From contig JAPOHK010000062.1 in NCBI GenBank assembly GCA_029979485.1, positions 1 through 5,859 of the forward strand: DNA of 5,859 nucleotides. The letters run 5' to 3'. The DNA is from Candidatus Planktophila limnetica. Lineage in GTDB: Bacteria > Actinomycetota > Actinomycetes > Nanopelagicales > Nanopelagicaceae. Within the stretch, counting starts at the first letter, position 1; each line of letters starts with the position of its first letter. Below are positions 1 to 5,859 of the stretch, piece after piece. Below the pieces are notes generated by a model. It was not told where the DNA came from and ran no database searches. It saw only the letters and a list, made by a program, of their open reading frames with translations. Both the position numbers and the translations under genes were made by a program.

Positions 1-380
1 GTAAGTGAAAAACGTTCTAATAATTCATTCGCTCTTTCTATTGCCCCTTTTTTATTTAAGTGATACAGGCGACCAAACATCACTAAGTTATCCCAGCCGG
101 TAAGAGTTTCATCAACTGCTGCATATTGACCAGATAAACCAATTACTTCGCGAACTTTTTCAGGATGAGAAATAACATCGATTCCGCCAACACTCGCTCT
201 GCCAGAATCTGGTGCGAGCAAGGTTGCGAGAATTCTCACAGTCGTGGTTTTCCCAGCACCATTTGGACCAAGCACGCTTAAAACGGTGCCTTCTTCTACA
301 TCCAGGCTTAATCCATCTAGAGCTTTTACTTTGCCTTTGTTATAGGTCTTTACAAGATTCTCAGCGATTACCGATTTCAC
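1..380 (-). CDS. DrrA-like ABC transporter ATP-binding protein (5' part; gene continues past left edge)
   Basis: This is the N-terminal part (126 full codons) of the nucleotide-binding subunit of an ABC exporter. It would hydrolyse ATP on the cytoplasmic side of a separate membrane subunit, which is not in the window. Visible motifs are the Walker A loop GPNGAGKTT at residues 38-46 (K44 binds phosphate) and a Q-loop region SGQYAAVDETLTG at 83-95. That form of the Q-loop, followed by a W-D-N-L segment, is characteristic of the daunorubicin-resistance DrrA/CcmA-type group. The signature motif, Walker B and H-loop lie beyond the edge. The start is GTG at 380-378: an in-frame TAA sits only three codons upstream, so no earlier start is possible. 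The ribosome binding site is weak. It is transcribed divergently from the MFS genes. The substrate (drug, lipid or polyketide) cannot be told from this fragment. Confidence 0.93.
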   Translation of the reverse strand, partial: MKSVIAENLVKTYNKGKVKALDGLSLDVEEGTVLSVLGPNGAGKTTTVRILATLLAPDSGRASVGGIDVISHPEKVREVIGLSGQYAAVDETLTGWDNLVMFGRLYHLNKKGAIERANELLERFSL

Positions 381-398
381 GGAGTAAACTTACCGCTA

Positions 399-427
399 TT
401 GCATGCAGCGATGCCACATCCTTTAAT
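399..427 (+). promoter_or_regulatory. Candidate sigma-70-type promoter for the MFS pair
   Basis: The hexamer TTGCAT (399-404) is followed by a 17-base spacer and TTTAAT (422-427), which matches the -10 consensus at five of six positions; the -35 matches at only three. It would start transcription about 20-25 bases ahead of the first MFS start codon. The 8-base palindrome TGCATGCA (400-407) overlaps the -35 and could be a repressor site. This is a motif reading only. Confidence 0.3.
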
Positions 428-442
428 GCAAATAATTAATTT

Positions 443-448
443 GAGAGG
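443..448 (+). promoter_or_regulatory. Ribosome binding site of the DHA2 MFS gene
   Basis: GAGAGG lies eight bases ahead of the ATG at 457. It is a good match to the anti-Shine-Dalgarno sequence at normal spacing and supports that start. Confidence 0.7.
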
Positions 449-456
449 CTTCTAAC

Positions 457-2055
457 ATGAGTAATGCGCCCGTAAAAAAACATACACACAAAGAAATCAT
501 GGTCATCTTGGGTGGCCTCATGACAGGTTTGCTACTTGCAGCCTTGGATCAAACAATCGTTTCCACAGCTCTCAAGAGTATTGTCGAAGATTTCAACGGG
601 CTAAATCATTACACATGGGTGGTTACTGCTTATCTATTAACATCGACTGCATCTACTCCGCTGTATGGAAAAATCTCTGATATTTATGGACGCAGAATTG
701 TTTTTCAGTTTGCAATTGTTACTTTTCTTGTTGGATCTTTCCTAGCCGGTGCTTCACAAAACATGACAGAGTTGATTGCAACGCGCGCAATTCAAGGTTT
801 GGGTGCTGGTGGGCTCATGGCACTAACTTTCGTGATTATTGGAGACATCGTTCCTCCCCGTGAACGTGGTCGCTACCAAGGTTATTTCGGAGCCGTATGG
901 GGACTTTCCTCCGTTGCCGGTCCATTACTTGGTGGGTTTTTCTCAGATCACGCAACAATTTTGGGCATCACTGGATGGCGCTGGATTTTCTACATTAACT
1001 TGCCCTTTGGAATCGCAGCTTTACTAATTACGTCGGCTGTACTTCATATTCCAAAAGTTAAACGTGAGCATTCAATTGACTACCTCGGCGCTCTTTTGAT
1101 GGTGACAGCAACTGTTTCAATCCTGCTCACAGTTTCAATTTATGGTCCTGAAAATGGTTGGTTAGATCCACGAACAATCGGATATTTGATTGCAGGACTA
1201 ATTTTGGTTGCTCTCTTTATTTATTGGGAATCAAAAGCAAAAGAACCAATTTTGCCTCTCCAACTCTTTAAGAACCACACATTCACAATTACATCTATCC
1301 TCGGTGCTGTAATCGGCGCTGGAATGTTCGGTGCGATTGTTATGTTGCCTTTATACCTACAGGTTGTAAAGGGTGCATCAGCTACTGAAGCTGGTTTAAA
1401 GCTAATTCCACTGATGCTCGGAATTGTTTCTACTTCAATATTTAGCGGTAAAGCAATTTCAAAAACTGGTAAATATAAGAAGTTCCCAATCATGGGTACA
1501 ACACTTATGACTGTTGGAATCCTGCTTATGGTGACTTTGACACGTGAAACACCATTCTGGCAACTATCAATCTTTGCAATTCTTGTCGGTGCAGGTCTTG
1601 GACTTTCAATGCAGACAATTGTTATTGCGCTGCAAAACTCAGTTGATTTTAAAGATATGGGCGTTGCAACGAGTTCAAATACATTCTTTAGATCCCTCGG
1701 CAGCGTATTCGGTACCGCACTCTTTGTAAGTATTCTTACAAATCGCGTGACCCACTATTTACAATCTGGATTTAGTGAACTTGCTACAACAAATCCTGAA
1801 GCAGTTTCAGGTTTTGATCCAGCAAAACTCGAGCAACTCTCTTCCAACACATCTGTACTGAAAGAACTCCCTGTGCTCGTTCAGAACACCGCACTGGATG
1901 CCTTCGTCAATTCGTTTCACATTGTGTTCTTGGCGGCAGCCCCAGTAACAGCGCTAGGGATCATTTTGGCTTTGATGTTACGGGAAGCACCACTTCGTAC
2001 TAATCAAGATTACGCAGCTGCGCGCGAAGAAGCAGCTGGCGAAGCGCTCGGATAA
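457..2055 (+). CDS. DHA2-family MFS multidrug efflux transporter (EmrB/QacA type)
   Basis: This 532-residue integral membrane protein probably exports drugs or other small hydrophobic compounds in exchange for protons. The length and repeated hydrophobic segments fit the 14-helix DHA2 class. Family motifs appear in order: the TM1 motif [10 protein letters not shown] at 30-39 (D31 is the conserved acidic residue), motif [11 protein letters not shown] at 71-80 in the loop after TM2, motif [11 protein letters not shown] at 110-119, the [10 protein letters not shown] segment at 133-142, the antiporter motif C around GPLLGG at 155-160, and [10 protein letters not shown] at 174-183, typical of this class. 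The C-terminus is a short charged, alanine-rich tail. The ATG has a good ribosome binding site. A second MFS gene follows after three bases in the same frame, so the two are almost certainly co-transcribed; a DrrA-like ABC gene is divergent. The family call is firm, but the substrate is unknown. Confidence 0.95.
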   Translation: MSNAPVKKHTHKEIMVILGGLMTGLLLAALDQTIVSTALKSIVEDFNGLNHYTWVVTAYLLTSTASTPLYGKISDIYGRRIVFQFAIVTFLVGSFLAGASQNMTELIATRAIQGLGAGGLMALTFVIIGDIVPPRERGRYQGYFGAVWGLSSVAGPLLGGFFSDHATILGITGWRWIFYINLPFGIAALLITSAVLHIPKVKREHSIDYLGALLMVTATVSILLTVSIYGPENGWLDPRTIGYLIAGLILVALFIYWESKAKEPILPLQLFKNHTFTITSILGAVIGAGMFGAIVMLPLYLQVVKGASATEAGLKLIPLMLGIVSTSIFSGKAISKTGKYKKFPIMGTTLMTVGILLMVTLTRETPFWQLSIFAILVGAGLGLSMQTIVIALQNSVDFKDMGVATSSNTFFRSLGSVFGTALFVSILTNRVTHYLQSGFSELATTNPEAVSGFDPAKLEQLSSNTSVLKELPVLVQNTALDAFVNSFHIVFLAAAPVTALGIILALMLREAPLRTNQDYAAAREEAAGEALG

Positions 2056-2058
2056 AGA

Positions 2059-3282
2059 TTGATCAATAGATCCAAAGATAAGTTCACTAATCCTTTTGCG
2101 GAGTTTCCCCGCGAAGTTGGTGTGCTTGTTTTTGCATCTTTTTTCGTAGCAGTTGGATTTGGAATTATCGCCCCAACAATTCCACTCTTTGCGAAATCAT
2201 TTGGTGTAAACAATGCTCAAGTTGGGTCAATAATCTCGGCATTCGCATTCGCACGCTTCGCTTCAGGTTTGATTGCTGGAAAACTCGTAGACAAATTTGG
2301 TGAACGTCTGGTTTATACATTTGGAATTGCATTCGTTGCACTTTCATCATTTGCTGCAGCACTTGCTCAGTCATACGAACAGCTATTGATTTTTAGATCT
2401 GCGGGTGGACTTGGGTCATCCATGTTTTCTGTGGCAGCTGGATCGATTATTTTGCGTGCTGTAAATGATGATCAAAGAGCCCGTGCTCAATCTCTGTATA
2501 ACAGTAGTTTTCTGGTTGGGATGATGGCAGGACCGGTAATTGGCGGTTTCTTAACCGCAATTTCATTGCGTGCACCGCTGCTTGTCTATGCAGCATTACT
2601 CGTAGTTGCTAGTGCAGCTGGAGGATTCTTGCTACGGAACTCTGTACTTGCGGCACGCCCTACGGAGAAATCTTCTGTTGTTAAAACCTCTATGCGCGAT
2701 GCGCTTTCGATGAAACCTTATGTAATTGCATTAATTATTTCATTTACTACTGCTTGGGTTATTTTCGGAATGAGCAGATCTGTCTTGCCATTATTTATGG
2801 TTGAAGATATGAAATCTTCTGCTGGTTTTATCGGAATCGGTTTCACAATTTCAGCCGTGGTTCAAGGAATATTTCTTCTAAGAGCTGGGCGTATGTCCGA
2901 TGAACGTGGTCGTAAGTTTTCAGCAATTTCTGGCTTATCACTTCTCGGTATCTCTGTAGTTTTGCTTGTTCTCACTTTTCATCCGTGGATATTTCTACTT
3001 TCAATGTTTATTGGAGCCTTTGGTTCTGCTTTTCTTTCAACAACTCCATCGGCCATTGTTGGAGACGTTCTTAAAGGTAAGGGCGGTCAGGTAATTGCCC
3101 TCTACCAAATGTCAGGTGATGCCGGCGCAATGGTTGCCCCTGTTGTTCTCGGCTTTATTGCTGATCACTACGGCTTTAGAGCGACATTTGCAGTGAGTGC
3201 AGTACTAATTGGATTTGTAATTGTTGTTGCAACAAAATTGCCCGAGACGCGATCTTCGCATCTCGGGCAATCTAGTAAGTAA
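2059..3282 (+). CDS. DHA1-type MFS transporter
   Basis: This 407-residue membrane protein fits the 12-helix MFS class. The first half has motif A GKLVDKFGER at 74-83, a motif B-like FRSAGGLGS at 112-120 (R113) and motif C GMMAGPVIGG at 154-163, which points to a drug:proton antiporter. A motif A-like repeat, GRMSDERGRK, at 277-286 marks the start of the second half. The best start is TTG at 2059, three bases after the previous stop. No ATG lies near the N-terminus, and the next alternative, GTG at 2122, would cut into the start of TM1. The ribosome binding site is poor (a GGA six bases upstream), which suggests reinitiation by ribosomes finishing the upstream gene. The last codons form a strong hairpin shared with the convergent neighbour. 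Substrate unknown; it could also be a sugar or metabolite exporter. Confidence 0.92.
   Translation: MINRSKDKFTNPFAEFPREVGVLVFASFFVAVGFGIIAPTIPLFAKSFGVNNAQVGSIISAFAFARFASGLIAGKLVDKFGERLVYTFGIAFVALSSFAAALAQSYEQLLIFRSAGGLGSSMFSVAAGSIILRAVNDDQRARAQSLYNSSFLVGMMAGPVIGGFLTAISLRAPLLVYAALLVVASAAGGFLLRNSVLAARPTEKSSVVKTSMRDALSMKPYVIALIISFTTAWVIFGMSRSVLPLFMVEDMKSSAGFIGIGFTISAVVQGIFLLRAGRMSDERGRKFSAISGLSLLGISVVLLVLTFHPWIFLLSMFIGAFGSAFLSTTPSAIVGDVLKGKGGQVIALYQMSGDAGAMVAPVVLGFIADHYGFRATFAVSAVLIGFVIVVATKLPETRSSHLGQSSK
3237..3271 (-). terminator. Intrinsic terminator of the Bax-inhibitor gene, inside the 3' end of the convergent MFS gene
   Basis: An 11-base-pair perfect outer stem (3237-3247 with 3261-3271, core TTGCCCGAGA/TCTCGGGCAA) is followed inward by one C/A mismatch and a 4-bp GCGA/TCGC stem with a three-base loop. 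Read on the minus strand, the GC-rich stem is followed by TTTTGTTG, a reasonable U-tract, so it fits Rho-independent termination of the Bax-inhibitor transcript. On the plus strand the sequence after the hairpin is not a clean U-run, so its role for the MFS transcript is less sure. The hairpin lies entirely within MFS coding sequence. Confidence 0.75.
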
Positions 3283-3289
3283 TTTATAT

Positions 3290-4066
3290 TTAGTCGCGAC
3301 CGCGCAAAATAGATAGAAGTCGCAAGATTTCCATGTACAACCAGACGATTGTTACCATAAGGCCAAACGCTGCTCGCCATGATTCTTGTTCTGGTGCTGC
3401 TGCCGCAATTCCCTTTTCGATCGCATCGAAATCTAGAATTAAAAAGAAGCTAGCGAGCGCGACACCGGCAATAGCAATCATTGGACCAACGCCTGAAATT
3501 CCAAAGAGTCCAAGTCCGCCACCAAGTCCAGCAAAAGAGCCAATAATGCTGACGAGGCCGAGTAATAAATAACCCATAGCTGCACCGATGAGCATCTTTG
3601 TGAACTTAGGAGTTACACGAATTCTTCCGCTTCGGTAAGCAACGAGCATTCCAACGAAAGCACAAATTGTTCCCATAACGGCTTGTCCTGCGATGCCTGG
3701 ATACGCACCGTTAAGTACATTGCTGATTGCACCGAGTGCGATGCCTTGAACTGCTGCGTAAGTAACAATTAATCCTGGACGAATTGTTTTGCTAAATGTA
3801 TTGACCATTGCGAGTCCAAAACCTGCTAACAATGCGATCAAGACAATTCCGCCACCAAAGTTAAGGGTCCATGAAACTCCGCCAGCAACAACAAGGACTG
3901 CAAGCAACATCCCTGTGCGTGTTATGACGTCATCCATAGTCATGCGACCGGTGCGAGCAGATGATGCCGCAGGCGCGTTATATAAATCTTCTAATTTGCT
4001 TGGATCAACTGCTGCATAACCCGGATTCTTAAAAGAACGATTGAGTACTGGGTTTGAACTTTGCAT
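3290..4066 (-). CDS. Bax inhibitor-1/YccA family integral membrane protein
   Basis: This 258-residue protein belongs to the BI-1/TMBIM superfamily. Members are seven-helix membrane proteins linked to pH-sensitive calcium leak or to modulation of membrane proteases; the role of the actinobacterial branch is unknown. The N-terminal MQSSNPVLNR and a polar tail of about 50 residues resemble actinobacterial members. Hydrophobic segments lie near residues 52-70, 72-90, 97-117, 124-144, 156-178, 193-211 and 232-253. The family's acidic residues are present in LDFDAIEKG (211-219: D212, D214, E217) and WLYMEILRLL (242-251: E246). I chose the ATG at 4066 because MQSSNPV matches the family start. A second ATG at 4075 would add three residues. 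The Shine-Dalgarno AGGAG ends 11 bases before the 4066 ATG and only 2 before the 4075 ATG, so neither spacing is ideal. Longer readings into the tRNA are artefacts. The tRNA lies 30 bases upstream on the same strand. Confidence 0.92.
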   Translation of the reverse strand: MQSSNPVLNRSFKNPGYAAVDPSKLEDLYNAPAASSARTGRMTMDDVITRTGMLLAVLVVAGGVSWTLNFGGGIVLIALLAGFGLAMVNTFSKTIRPGLIVTYAAVQGIALGAISNVLNGAYPGIAGQAVMGTICAFVGMLVAYRSGRIRVTPKFTKMLIGAAMGYLLLGLVSIIGSFAGLGGGLGLFGISGVGPMIAIAGVALASFFLILDFDAIEKGIAAAAPEQESWRAAFGLMVTIVWLYMEILRLLSILRGRD

Positions 4067-4077
4067 CGAGTGCATTT

Positions 4078-4082
4078 CTCCT
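4078..4082 (-). promoter_or_regulatory. Ribosome binding site of the Bax-inhibitor gene
   Basis: AGGAG on the minus strand lies in the 30-base gap between the tRNA 3' end and the start codon. It is a strong match, but its spacing (2 bases to the ATG at 4075, 11 to the ATG at 4066) leaves the exact start undecided. Confidence 0.6.
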
Positions 4083-4096
4083 TTTGTAGTTAAGCG

Positions 4097-4169
4097 TGCC
4101 CCCGGTGGGGGTCGAACCCACACTGGAAGGATTTTAAGTCCTCTGCCTCTGCCATTGGGCTACAGGGGC
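4097..4169 (-). tRNA. tRNA with anticodon UAA (nominal tRNA-Leu) and a short class I variable loop
   Basis: A 73-base cloverleaf folds by eye. The acceptor GCCCCTG pairs with CGGGGGC (one U-G pair). Bases TA follow, then a D-arm GCCC/AGGC with a C-A mismatch at its inner pair and the GG pair in its loop. The anticodon stem GAGGA/TCCTT (outer G-U pair) encloses CTTAAAA, which gives anticodon UAA after the invariant U33. The variable loop is only CCAGT. The T-arm GTGGG/CCCAC encloses TTCGACC. The discriminator base is A; CCA is not encoded and must be added. UAA reads the leucine codon UUA. Bacterial tRNA-Leu normally has a long variable arm (class II), so the charging identity is not assured by structure. 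Conserved DUF501 leucines L44 and L61 are encoded by TTA here, so UUA does mean leucine in this genome. Confidence 0.9.
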
Positions 4170-4186
4170 CACGTTTTATAACGTGG
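4169..4186 (-). promoter_or_regulatory. Inverted repeat with TATAAA at the tRNA 5' leader (candidate -10)
   Basis: CCACGTT and AACGTGG form a perfect 7-base inverted repeat around a four-base loop, abutting the tRNA (its first base is position 1 of the tRNA). On the minus strand it contains TTATAAAA, a plausible -10 element placing a transcription start at or just before the tRNA 5' end. No convincing -35 is seen at normal spacing. Promoter, leader hairpin or chance are all possible. Confidence 0.3.
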
Positions 4187-4246
4187 GCAAATCTACCCGT
4201 TTTCCCAAGCGCAGAAACCACCTGTAAAACATGAAGCACTTCGGGT
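4170..4246. other. Intergenic spacer between the tRNA and ppx/gppA-type gene
   Basis: Seventy-seven bases with no coding potential. Besides the inverted repeat next to the tRNA, it holds a weak imperfect hairpin just after the phosphatase stop codon (minus strand AAAC-GAAG-TG-CTTC-GTTT, with mismatches and a two-base loop). This is too poor to call as a terminator, so transcription may run on into the tRNA. Confidence 0.4.
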
Positions 4247-5170
4247 TTATTCCCCTGACTTTGCCGCTAGCGACCAGGCAATTCCGTCCAAAATATCAGC
4301 CTCGGATGCAACAAACTCTTTCGCACCTGTTGCCTTCATAATTTCTGAAAGGACAAGGGAACCAGCAGCGAAAACATCGGCGCGACCTGGATGTAAGAAG
4401 CCGACGTGCGAACGTTGTTCCGCATTCATTGCGGCAAAGGTCACCGCAACATGATGTGTTTGTTCGGCGCTCACACGAGTTAAATGAATTAAATGGCGAT
4501 CGTAATGTTCAAGTTCTAACGCACTTGCTGCCACAGACGTTGCGGTACCTGCAACTGCAATAAGAGTTTTAGCTTGTGTGATTGGAACAACCGTGGCGGC
4601 TACGGCAATTGCTTCTTGAATATCTATGCGGGCATTTTCAATCTCTTGAGCTTTTGGAGGATCTGAGTGAATATTGCGCTCAGTCATGCGCACGCATCCG
4701 ATGTTTACACTCTTAGCAAATTCAACATCAGAGTGACCATAAACAAACTCTGTGGAGCCTCCTCCGATATCTACAACTAAGAATGGGGCATCACTGGCAG
4801 CAAATTCTTTTGTTGCGCCAATGAAAGAGAGCCTTGCTTCTTCTTCTCCAGAAATAACCTCAGGTTCGATACCTAGACGTTCTTTAACTCCATCAATGAA
4901 GAGTTCACGATTTGTGGCATCACGAGTTGCACTAGTTGCACAGAAACGGATCTTTTCTACGCCACGCTTTGAAATTTCTTGTGCAAACAAATCTACGGCC
5001 GCCAAAGTTCGTGCGATTGCATCCGGATGAAATGCTTTATTCTGATCCACGCCTTGCCCTAATCGCACGATTTCCATTGTGCGATAGATTTCGCGAAAAT
5101 TTGTCCCGTCTACATCTGCAATTAGTAATCTAATTGAATTTGTCCCGCAATCAATAGCAGCAACTCTCAT
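4247..5170 (-). CDS. Exopolyphosphatase / guanosine pentaphosphate phosphohydrolase (Ppx/GppA family)
   Basis: This 307-residue soluble enzyme would release phosphate from polyphosphate chains and/or convert pppGpp to ppGpp. It has the ASKHA (actin/Hsp70-like) fold. Motifs in order: phosphate-1 loop AIDCGTNSIRLL at 5-16 (D7), CATSATRDATN at 77-87, SGEEEARLSF at 107-116 with the catalytic glutamate among E109-E111, phosphate-2 loop DIGGGSTE at 134-141, adenosine-type motif GTATS at 208-212, HPGRADV at 260-266 and SEADILDG at 289-296. At about 300 residues it is the short two-domain form common in Actinobacteria, lacking the C-terminal HD-like domain of E. coli Ppx. The start ATG at 5170 has GGAG eight bases upstream and overlaps the DUF501 stop as ATGA, indicating translational coupling; longer in-frame starts would lie inside DUF501. 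Preference between polyphosphate and pppGpp cannot be told from sequence. Confidence 0.96.
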   Translation of the reverse strand: MRVAAIDCGTNSIRLLIADVDGTNFREIYRTMEIVRLGQGVDQNKAFHPDAIARTLAAVDLFAQEISKRGVEKIRFCATSATRDATNRELFIDGVKERLGIEPEVISGEEEARLSFIGATKEFAASDAPFLVVDIGGGSTEFVYGHSDVEFAKSVNIGCVRMTERNIHSDPPKAQEIENARIDIQEAIAVAATVVPITQAKTLIAVAGTATSVAASALELEHYDRHLIHLTRVSAEQTHHVAVTFAAMNAEQRSHVGFLHPGRADVFAAGSLVLSEIMKATGAKEFVASEADILDGIAWSLAAKSGE

Positions 5171-5670
5171 GCATTCATCTCCGTTATGCATGCATTCTCT
5201 TTCCACCACTCTGGCAATTTACTTAAAGCTTCGTCGCCTAACGGATTTACACCAGGACCTGCGCAGAGTGAATGCGCAACTAAAGAGTGCAGACATTTCA
5301 CCCGATCTGGCATGCCACCTGCGGAAATTCCATCAACTTCTTCTACAACTAAACCAAGTTCGTCGCGATCGGCTAAGTAAGCCTGGTGTGCTTTTCTATA
5401 TGCCGCCGCTAACTCTGGATCATTAACCAATCGTTCATTCATCTCGGCCATCAGTCCCGATGATTCAAGAGTCGAAATCGCACCAGTTAATCGCGGACAT
5501 GTTGCATAGTAAAAGGTAGGAAAAGGAGTTCCATCACTTAATCGTGGAGGCGTTTGAACAACTGCGGGTTTAGAACAGGCACACCTGAAACCAATTGCGT
5601 GAACATCTCTAGGTGTGCGACCTAATTGAAATTCGATGCAGTCAAGATCTCCAGGTTGTACGTTTTTCAC
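5167..5670 (-). CDS. DUF501 family protein
   Basis: This 167-residue, probably cytoplasmic protein belongs to DUF501, a family of unknown function found mainly in Actinobacteria between the FtsB-like and Ppx genes. Conserved blocks are visible: FQLGRTPRDVHAIGFRCAC (14-32), PPRLSDGTPFPTFYYATCPRLTGAIS (41-66), the helical DPELAAAYRKAHQAYL (84-99) and ISAGGMPDRVKCLHSLVAHSL (115-135), then GPGVNPLGDEAL. Cysteines C30, C32, C58 and C126, with H128 and H133, could bind a metal, but that is inference. The GTG at 5670 was chosen because it forms a GTGA overlap with the upstream stop and matches the usual N-terminus. A GTG at 5715 would extend 45 bases into the upstream gene and is less likely. There is no obvious ribosome binding site, so coupling to upstream translation is probable. 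Confidence 0.93.
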   Translation of the reverse strand: MKNVQPGDLDCIEFQLGRTPRDVHAIGFRCACSKPAVVQTPPRLSDGTPFPTFYYATCPRLTGAISTLESSGLMAEMNERLVNDPELAAAYRKAHQAYLADRDELGLVVEEVDGISAGGMPDRVKCLHSLVAHSLCAGPGVNPLGDEALSKLPEWWKENACITEMNA

Positions 5671-5859
5671 TGATTCTGTGTTTCCGTAATCGAGGCAATC
5701 ATTCGCGCATACCACGGTTGGCCGTCAGGTATTTTGCTTGCAACAGTGGTTCTAGTTTCTTCTGTGTATTGACCACTTGAATCTGTCACGATGTATTGAC
5801 GTTCACCGGGTAAAACAAAATGCAAACGTTCACGTGCCTGAGATTTAATGTATTCAGGA
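5667..5859 (-). CDS. FtsB/DivIC-like septum formation initiator protein (C-terminal part; gene continues past right edge)
   Basis: Sixty-three codons of the 3' end are present, read in the frame whose first complete codon is at 5858-5856. The segment begins PEYIKSQARERLHFVLPGER (1-20), matching the conserved block after the coiled coil in FtsB/DivIC proteins, and continues to PWYARM (48-53), the usual C-terminal tryptophan motif in actinobacterial members. These are single-pass membrane proteins of the divisome that pair with FtsL/FtsQ through a periplasmic coiled coil; the N-terminal anchor and coiled coil lie outside the window. The TGA stop (5669-5667) overlaps the DUF501 GTG start by four bases. 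The assignment rests on the C-terminal motif and the conserved gene order, so family is likely but the exact name is unsettled. Confidence 0.85.
   Translation of the reverse strand, partial: PEYIKSQARERLHFVLPGERQYIVTDSSGQYTEETRTTVASKIPDGQPWYARMIASITETQNQ

Noticed and set aside
212..439. Plus-strand open frame of 75 codons
   Set aside because: It is antisense to the ABC ATPase gene, which has a clear Walker A motif on the other strand, and its product has no recognisable features.
2041..2070. Sequencing error or nonsense mutation splitting one long MFS gene
   Set aside because: Each side has its own complete set of MFS motifs (motif A and motif C in both) and a normal family length, so these are two genes.
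4067..4123. N-terminal extension of the Bax-inhibitor reading frame starting MWVRPPPGARL
   Set aside because: These residues are a translation of the tRNA T-arm and acceptor stem; the family start MQSSNPV lies downstream, next to a ribosome binding site.
4097..4169. tRNA gene as an integration site for a mobile element
   Set aside because: No integrase, no direct repeat of the tRNA 3' end and no foreign-looking genes are present around it.
4752..5133. Plus-strand open frames opposite the ppx/gppA-type gene
   Set aside because: Low-complexity shadows of a well-supported gene on the minus strand, without ribosome binding sites or motifs.
5187..5194. Second copy of the palindrome TGCATGCA
   Set aside because: It lies within DUF501 coding sequence, and an 8-base palindrome can recur by chance; two copies do not establish a regulon.
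5171..5209. Longer N-terminus for the Ppx/GppA protein starting at 5209
   Set aside because: It would lie within DUF501 coding sequence. The ATG at 5170 has GGAG at eight bases, an ATGA overlap and begins directly before the conserved phosphate-1 motif.

Overview
The window looks like chromosomal DNA of an actinobacterium with modest GC content. The best evidence is the minus-strand chain ftsB/divIC-like gene, DUF501 gene and Ppx/GppA phosphatase gene, a gene order typical of Actinobacteria (usually downstream of eno). The proteins also read as actinobacterial, and AT-rich codons including TTA are common. A low-GC freshwater or marine lineage such as Nanopelagicales (acI) would fit, but that placement is inference.

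Layout. Bases 1-380 (minus) hold the 5' part of a DrrA-like ABC transporter ATPase gene that runs off the left edge. A 76-base divergent intergenic region follows. Bases 457-3282 (plus) hold two major facilitator transporter genes in tandem: a DHA2-type (14-helix class) drug exporter and a DHA1-type (12-helix class) transporter, three bases apart and in the same frame. They converge on a minus-strand Bax inhibitor-1/YccA family gene (3290-4066). A strong hairpin, placed to terminate the Bax-inhibitor transcript, lies inside the last codons of the second transporter gene. Upstream of the Bax-inhibitor gene, on the same strand, is a tRNA gene with anticodon UAA (4097-4169). Bases 4247-5859 (minus) hold the ppx/gppA-type gene, the DUF501 gene and the 3' end of the FtsB/DivIC-like gene, joined by four-base stop/start overlaps (ATGA and GTGA).

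How the parts work together. The left half looks like a small-molecule or drug efflux region: ABC ATPase plus two MFS pumps, with no regulator gene in view. The right half is a housekeeping block combining cell division (FtsB-like), an uncharacterised conserved protein (DUF501) and polyphosphate/ppGpp metabolism (Ppx/GppA), followed by a tRNA and a membrane protein.

I see no CRISPR array, transposon, phage gene or clearly new defence system. The most unusual item is the UAA-anticodon tRNA: it would be called tRNA-Leu, yet it has a five-base, class I variable loop rather than the long arm expected of bacterial tRNA-Leu.
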